Assembly: GCA_033182465.1 (NCBI GenBank)
Contig: CP137319.1
Location: 1,364,001 to 1,428,000, forward strand
From: Sanghuangporus weigelae
Taxonomy: Eukaryota > Basidiomycota > Agaricomycetes > Hymenochaetales > Hymenochaetaceae
Direction: 5' to 3'
Length of the DNA: 64,000 nucleotides
The notes beneath the pieces are model-generated. The model did no database searches and had not been told where the DNA came from. It saw only the letters and a list, made by a program, of their open reading frames with translations. Below are positions 58,301 through 64,000 of this stretch, piece by piece; positions within the stretch are counted from its first letter, which is position 1; every line of letters starts with the position of its first letter. The position numbers were made by a program, and so were the translations under genes.

Positions 58301-58790
58301 TGCGAGTAGGAGTCAAAGCTCGCCGGAGGATTCGACATTACCTCCGACTCCGGAAGGCGACACAAATGTGCTTGGAGTACCGATGAACGCAGACTTGCCA
58401 GCTGCGTGGACAGCGTGGTCCGACCAGGAAGCGCTGCTGATCAACTACCTCTCATCAGGTGCGGATTTGCACTTTGCACAGAATGCCGCATACGCAGGCG
58501 AACCTGACCCGAGTGCGTTCATGTGGGCGGAGATGGGTAATAGCAATAACAACAGTAGCGGGAACTCGCCTGAAGCTTCTGGTTCCGCTGCTCAGGATGT
58601 GTCTTTGAAACTCCCGCAACAACAACAGCAACAGAGCACCGGTCCTGACTTCGCTGCGCTGATGAATGGGATGAACGGACAAGAACCGTCGACGTCGGCC
58701 TTCGTGAACTTACCAGAAGGCGGACTTGGGATGTCGCAAAATCAGTTCCCTATGCAGAATGGCACGACGCCTTGGGATATGTTTTTCTGA
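55333..58790 (+). CDS. Zn2Cys6 fungal transcription factor
   Basis: Nuclear DNA-binding regulator. Twelve exons (55333-55401, 55475-55527, 55581-55605, 55676-55727, 55786-56111, 56168-56761, 56825-56834, 56897-56988, 57042-57150, 57324-57548, 57610-57815, 57873-58790) give 892 residues. The Zn2Cys6 cluster, residues about 37-65, is built from four small exons: CIECQRLKLRCDRK, VPCASCIRRNRAAMC (C-x2-C-x6-C-x5-C-x2-C-x8-C). A coiled coil follows (LHRKLSEMSQRIRQLEDAL), then the fungal middle homology region with DRRRNVFWELFTVDCWH and a GKPPSS motif. The tail is Ser/Pro/Gln-rich (QQQQQQ near 58620), possibly activating. Exon 7 is a 10-nt micro-exon. The regulated pathway is unknown. Confidence 0.9.
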
Positions 58791-59192
58791 CTTAATGCCG
58801 GATTGATGATCTGGGATTTCCGAGTTTGAGTTTATGAAGATCACGATTGATTTGCAGGTTTCATATTATGAAGCATCTATCATGGTCTTTCATCGCTTTT
58901 CTGTCGCCTTCGCTTTCCAGTTTCGCTGTCTTTCTTCTGCATCTGTGTATTAGTACTCATTTAGACTGATTTTCTGCTTGAATACTAGACTTTTTTCTCA
59001 GTCAAACAACAACCTGTAACCCTCACATATATCTTTCCTCAAATACAATTCACTTTATTGACGCGACGCGTTTCCGTCACGTGTGCTCTTCGACGTGTCA
59101 AGACTCAACTCAAGAGCTCGAGTCTGAAAGAAAATTCTGAAATCGCATCCACGACCCTTTTGCTCTGCTTCCTTCCAACATAGTCACAAAAT
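58791..59192. other. Intergenic region before Sec72
   Basis: T-rich 3' UTR of the transcription factor gene and promoter of the Sec72 gene; no other feature seen. Confidence 0.5.
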
Positions 59193-60081
59193 ATGTCGTA
59201 TACACATGGCCCTGGCCAAGCGCCACACTCCCATTCACCTGGGCCAGCTGGTGCTCAACAACAGCAGCAAGCACAACAATTCACCCCTCCCCCGAGCATG
59301 GATCCCAAAATGGAGGCTTTAATCGCAGCGGACTTCAGACGAGTCGACTTGAAGCTCGGGCCTCCTAACGACTCTCAAGCGCTATGTGGACCGCACGGGA
59401 AGGAGAAGTGCGATGAATGCAATGTGGATTTCTCGAGTATGAATGCGCTGGCGAGGATATTCGTGCAGAATCCGAGTTTGAATGTGCCCCCGCCGCCGCA
59501 GGTTGTTCAGCAGCAGCGGACGCAGGCTGTGATGAAGACGAAGGATGATGGGAATGTACGTGTGTCTCTTGAATTATTTCTGATTGACGTGTCTTGCAAC
59601 ATGCTGGTGAACGAACGAATGGATTGGCTGACACGTTTACTACGAATACAGGCACTATTCAAAGCCAATAAAGTAAAAGAAGCTGTGTCGATGTACACGA
59701 TGGCCGTTAACGTAGCCGCATCGCGTCTACCATGGGAACCGAATATATTAATGAAAGACGAGCTCTCAATGGTTCTGAGCAATCGTTCAGCTGCCTACAC
59801 CGCCTTGGGAGACTATGTCAGTGCACTCGTAGACGCCGAACTGGTGATTCAGATCAAACGACCGTGGAGTAAGGGACACTTTCGAAAGGCGAAGGCACTT
59901 GTTGAGCTGGGACGATATGAAGAGGCGCGGGAGGCGATTAAGTTGGGACTGGCGTTTGAACCTAATAACACTGTGAGGCTATCTCTTTTGAGTTGCATCT
60001 GACGGCTTGATTGACTCGACTATGTAGGAATTGAAGAGCTTTCTTGATGAGATCGAAAGCCGGATAGCACGAAGGAAGTGA
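59193..60081 (+). CDS. Sec72-like TPR protein of the Sec63 translocation complex
   Basis: Cytosolic-face component of post-translational ER protein import. Three exons (59193-59555, 59652-59972, 60028-60081) give 245 residues. After a Gln/Pro/His-rich N-terminus comes the Sec72-type segment CGPHGKEKCDECNVDFSSMNALARIF (about 65-90) with Cys/His pairs. TPR repeats follow: ALFKANKVKEAVSMYTMAV, LSNRSAAYTALGDYVSALVDAELVIQI, GHFRKAKALVELGRYEEAREAIKLGLAFEPNN. The short third exon ends ELKSFLDEIESRIARRK. Longer than yeast Sec72 because of the N-terminal disorder. The role is by family. Confidence 0.9.
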
Positions 60082-60528
60082 GGCGGGGTCTGACTTCGAA
60101 TGTTATTGCTGTGTAGTAGATCACACTTTTTCGTCCTTTCCTGTGCTATCTTCATTCACTGTATAATGCATTCCCCGCATTTGGGTATTTCCCAATGGAC
60201 AGAGGTAGTAGGCGTCTGTCGGTGCGACTGAAGTGTGATTGCTGTGAGCCGCGGTGATCAGCACACGTACGGAAGTAATCATCCCGACGCTGTTCTCGCG
60301 CCACCAGATTCAGCGTTTGGCCAAATGCATCAACCATCAGCCTCGTCGTAACTTATCGTCCCTCTCTGTCACATAAGCTTGTCTTGTATATATACTATAA
60401 TCTCCTCGTCTTATTCTCTGCTCTATTTCACGACTTTTACCAGCCAGCCGTACCCGATCAACCCGGGTGACAGCGAGAACGAACCGTGTTTCGCGCACGA
60501 ATAATTTCCGCTTTCGATACCTACTCTC
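60082..60528. other. Intergenic region before App1, with a TATA-like run
   Basis: 3' UTR of Sec72 and promoter of App1. TATATATA at 60387-60394 lies 135 bp before the ATG at 60529, with no ATG in between. No gene seen. Confidence 0.5.
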
Positions 60529-63267
60529 ATGTCTAATGGTAACTTTGAAGGAGACGGCAATATGTGGAGATCACAAGTAACGAGCTCCTCATCGTCCAAA
60601 CTCGCGACATTAAAGAGCCTCGTCCCAGCCACTCAGCGCGATGCGGTCCGCGCGTTCTTCGACAGGCGCATTCCAGTCGCAACTCCTTTCCCTGCCTCCT
60701 CTTCGTCACGAGATGCGCAATCTCTTGGTGTAGACACACCTCCTGGATATTCGCAAGACCGGAAGATGTCCTGGAGAGAATGGGCTGGAGATAAGCTTCG
60801 AGGACGCGGGCCGAGTGTGAGTGATGCGGTGGAGAAGGTGCAGCTGTTCCCGGGCTGGGCGGCTAGACGATATCATGACTCGAATATGGAAGGGAAAGAA
60901 GGTGTGTTGCCTGTGAACTACGAGAGATGTTGCTCAAGCTGATAGCGACTCATAGCTGCCGAGTTTGCACTTGAGGTGTTTGTTTCTGGTTTCGCTGCAA
61001 GTTATGTCCCTCCGGAATATGCAACACGTTCGCAACGTGCTTTCATGCGCCTTGCTAAAGGTCTGAACTGGCAGATCTGTTCGGTGCATACCACTCATGT
61101 CGATTTTTGATAGCATATGCGGCTCTTCCGAAAGTCCCTTCGCCATCCGAACGGCCGCCATATTCAAGTGGGACATCCACGCGTACGCTCAGCAAATCGA
61201 CCGAGGATCTCTTGAAGACAGTCAAGCTCCCTCCTACTCCGAATAACATCACAGAGCAATCTGAGATCGCTGCGCTTGAGAGTCAATTCCAGAAGGCCGA
61301 GCTGGACATGGAGACAGAGAGCGTCGTGTCCGAGTCCGATTCGGCTCCAAGCAGTTCCAACGGGACACCGCCTTCGTTTACACCGATATCATCTTCGGGG
61401 GTGTCATATGCGACCGCTTCTGGTCAATTCACATATTCATTGACAGACCTGACGCGCCTACATGCGAACTTGAACGCTCGCTTGCACCCTTTCTGGTCGC
61501 GTTCGCTTCCGAATCGAGTGGTTCGACTATCTCTATTCAGCAGTTCGCCTGGCTCAAGTTCCCGCAGTGAAGACGGCTCTGACGGTGATGATCCGACGCG
61601 AAATCCTATTGATGTACACCATGTGCAGACCGATGCGCAAGGTGCCTTTGAGACTCGTTTACGCATTCCGTGGGATAGGATATGCGTGCACCCTGGAGCG
61701 TTACACGTCGCGTTTGGAGATATCGACGACGACGCGGAACTATTCATCTGCGCGGAACTCCTCCCACCTCCGAACCCTGTCAGCCCTTATTCTCATCCTC
61801 AACAAGAGGTTACTGCGCGCTCCGTGCTTCCTGTCACCCTCAGCCAATCTCAAATACGGCTGATCTCGGATATTGATGATACGATCAAGCTCTCGAATAT
61901 CCTTGGGGGTGCAAGAGCCGTGTTTCATAATGTCTTTGTAAAGCATTTGGAGGAGCTTGTTATTAATGGAATGGGCGACTGGTATACTCGAATGTGGTCC
62001 AGAGGTGTCAGGTTTCATTATGTCGTGAGTTCTTGCTTGACTAATGCTCGAGTTGTGGAAGTAGCCTGACTTCGATGTTCAGTCAAACAGTCCCTTCGAG
62101 CTTCTGCCCGTTATCAACGAGTTTATTAAAGTTTCTAATTTACCCGGAGGTAAGGAACCTCCATGCTTCTTCTCTTACGACTTGTCACTAAATGACTTTA
62201 AAGGCTCGATAAAACTGAGATCATATGCCGGTCGATCGTTATTCAACGGACTGCTTTCCGCCCCGGCGATGCGTAAGCGGTCTGGCGTAGTCGATATCTT
62301 GAATGCCTTCAGTAATTCTCGTTTCATTCTTGTGGGAGACACGGGAGAGCAGGATCTTGAGCTCTACGCTCAACTAGCGGCCGAGCGACATAACCAGATC
62401 CTCGCAGTGTTCATTCGAGACGCAAGGGACCCTGACGCGGTACCGATTTCGGACCCGACGGGCGAAGAGATCAAGAGGTGTCCGCCTCCCTCTCGGACAG
62501 CGTCGTATGCTTCTGGCATGTCTACGTCTGCTACTGCGACGTCGGCGTTAGGAGGATGGAGGTCAAATACGATGCCACCACCGCCGACTTTGAACCTCGA
62601 AGCTACGCCGACGCAGAAATCATTTACGCGTTTTGAGGTGTTGAACGGGAGTAGAACCTCGTTGCCTTCTCATATCGATAAGACAACACAGGATTATATC
62701 TCGGTTCGACCTGGATCAGCTGCTTCAAACGCATCGCGTAGCTCGGCGCAGCAGACGCAATTGCAGAAACAGCAGCAGAAACAACAGCAACAGCAACAGC
62801 AACACCGACCGATCAGACCAGCTCGTTCGTCCTCCGCTCCTCTAACTCCAACGCCGAGACCAAGCAACCTAGGTCTACCTTCCACATTCTTCGACTCAGG
62901 ATTAACCGTCGACACAAATATGTCGACAACTTCCTCTCCCGCTTCTTCACGTCCCCCCTCTCCCTCCTCCGCCTCATCAAGTCTCGGCAGTGCCAGTCTC
63001 TTACAGTACCCTGGGAGTCTCACCGAGGCTGAGATCGCTGCTCTTCCGCCTTCGGAGAAGAAACGGTACAAGCTGCAAGAGAGAGTGTACCGCGCCAGGT
63101 TGCTGATGCCGAGTCATATACCGTTGCGTGTGTTTGTGGACCCGGAGGAGTGTGTTGAGGCGGATCGAGTTTTGGATGATATGTCGAAAGCTGGGTGGGC
63201 AATAGGGACAGCAATGGGACATCAAACGTTGCGACAAGCGGTAATGAACGATACGAAAGCGCGATGA
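60529..63267 (+). CDS. App1-like phosphatidate phosphatase (actin patch, DUF2183)
   Basis: Mg-dependent phosphatidate phosphatase of cortical actin patches, converting phosphatidate to diacylglycerol. Five exons (60529-60901, 60956-61060, 61114-62024, 62083-62149, 62204-63267) give 839 residues. The N-terminal domain holds WREWAGDKLRGRG and LFPGWAARRYHD, then AEFALEVFVSGFAASY. The catalytic DxDxT motif is in LISDIDDTIKLSN (about residue 415). It is followed by SNSPFELLPVINEFI, the IKLRSYAGRS block and FILVGDTGEQDLELYAQLA, all HAD-type App1 landmarks. A poly-Gln tract (about 62758-62806) and a Ser/Pro-rich region precede a helical C-terminus. The regulatory middle is long and disordered. Confidence 0.92.
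62758..62806 (+). repeat. CAG/CAA repeat (poly-Gln) in the App1 gene
   Basis: Run of mixed CAG/CAA codons encoding mostly Gln with Lys interruptions; likely variable in length. Confidence 0.85.
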
Positions 63268-63546
63268 AGATTGGTTGATTGTTCCCAAACTGTTTTTGAT
63301 ACATACATAGAACATTGTGTGTTTGTACACTTGGCTGTGATTCTACTCTGCATAGTACTAGTACTTGAAATTGGCGTAATGGATAGAACACTCTGGCTTG
63401 AGACGAATTCCGGGCTTGTACACATTGTATGGTCTATGAATCTGGAACCTCAGAGGGAAAGTAGTAATATAGGTCGTGTGTTTTGGACGCTAGCGAAGCT
63501 TCTGATATTCCGAGCCAAACGTCACCTCTGAGCCAATTCATATCCT
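63268..63546. other. Convergent 3' intergenic region
   Basis: Between the App1 gene and the minus-strand acidic protein gene; no feature seen. Confidence 0.5.
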
Positions 63547-64000
63547 TTAGATGGCTAGTTCGCGATGTATGGTCCTGCTTGCAAACCACACTTCATCCTC
63601 TTCCGCGGTATGCGTTTGCTCCAGTATGCCGCGGTTTTGTCCATTCGCCAACCATGCCCGCGGCGGAGATTCAAGATCGCCTCCGATACCAAGCTCCACA
63701 TCTTCATCATCGGTTAAGGTAAAGGTGATGTCCTCGGGACCCTGAGCGGGATCCAGAGTTTGGAGCCTAGCTTCTAGCTCGTCCCTAAAGCTGGTTAATG
63801 GCAAAAGCAGGGTCGAAATGACGTCGGGAGTCTCGGGTTCAGGAACAGCGTCACGCTCCTGCTCAAGGTCGAGGAAGTTGGCGAGACCGAGCTCTTCTTC
63901 TTCTTCACTCGGTTTATTGGAAATGTGCGGCGCGATGTTGTTGTTTTCGTGGAGATTGGAGGGAATCCGTGCGATCGTGATGCTCACTTCCTCTTCGTTC
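63547..64000 (-). CDS. Unknown acidic protein, 3' part
   Basis: Open frame entering from beyond the right edge and ending at the TAA at 63547-63549 (last residues RELAI). The visible 150 residues are acidic and Leu-rich (SEEEEELGLANFLDLEQERD, LLLPLTSFRDELEARLQTLD) with ITFTLTDDEDVELGIGG. No domain recognised. A possible splice acceptor near the window end leaves the upstream exon structure open. Confidence 0.6.
   Translation of the reverse strand, partial: NEEEVSITIARIPSNLHENNNIAPHISNKPSEEEEELGLANFLDLEQERDAVPEPETPDVISTLLLPLTSFRDELEARLQTLDPAQGPEDITFTLTDDEDVELGIGGDLESPPRAWLANGQNRGILEQTHTAEEDEVWFASRTIHRELAI

Noticed and set aside
1-64000. Possible tRNA or other structured RNA genes
   Set aside because: I looked for A/B-box-like pairs and cloverleaf-sized inverted repeats by eye and found none convincing; a covariance search would be needed to exclude them.

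Overview
The window reads as a chromosomal segment of a filamentous basidiomycete, probably an Agaricomycete. The genes are dense and mostly broken by many introns of about 48-70 nt with GT-AG ends. Gene order has no operons, and several products have typical basidiomycete architecture (an Ste50/Ubc2-type adaptor with SAM-RA-SH3-SH3, fungal NADH dehydrogenase 21 kDa subunit, Zn2Cys6 factor with fungal middle homology region). All exon models were assembled by eye from splice signals, reading-phase agreement and family alignment remembered from experience; no search was run.

Layout: 0-5 kb holds the 5' part of the U2AF large subunit (-), a Gfo/Idh/MocA dehydrogenase (+), and a complex I 21 kDa subunit (-). 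5-16 kb holds a RanBP2-zinc-finger nucleoporin-like protein (+), a CDK7/Kin28 kinase (-), Ipi3 (-) and a J-domain protein (+). 16-24 kb holds an SH3 adaptor (+), a tandem pair of S10 serine carboxypeptidases (-; one decayed, one intact), PIG-F/Gpi11 (-) and an F-box protein (+). 25-29 kb is gene-poor: a small Cys-rich ORF, decayed HMG-box and dCTP-deaminase-like fragments, and a displaced copy of part of the ankyrin gene that follows. 29-44 kb holds PET117 (-), a 1.8k-residue nucleotidyltransferase-like/ankyrin protein (+), the Ste50/Ubc2 adaptor (-), a proline-rich trafficking-type protein (-) and an F-box-like protein (+). 44-55 kb is a gene-poor zone invaded by a very young Ty1/copia element with identical LTRs. 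55-64 kb holds a Zn2Cys6 transcription factor (+), Sec72 (+), an App1 phosphatidate phosphatase (+) and the 3' part of an unknown acidic protein (-).

Functionally this is mostly housekeeping: splicing, transcription (CDK7), ribosome assembly (Ipi3), nuclear pore, mitochondrial respiration (complex I, PET117), ER/GPI/secretion (PIG-F, Sec72), signalling (Ste50/Ubc2) and actin/lipid (App1, SH3). Many neighbours are divergent pairs sharing 200-430 bp promoters. The least understood item is the NTase-like/ankyrin protein, together with its partial duplicate 4 kb upstream. Other points of note are three GC-AG introns, 10- and 13-nt micro-exons, and a GC-rich repeat-bearing block inside the copia element.
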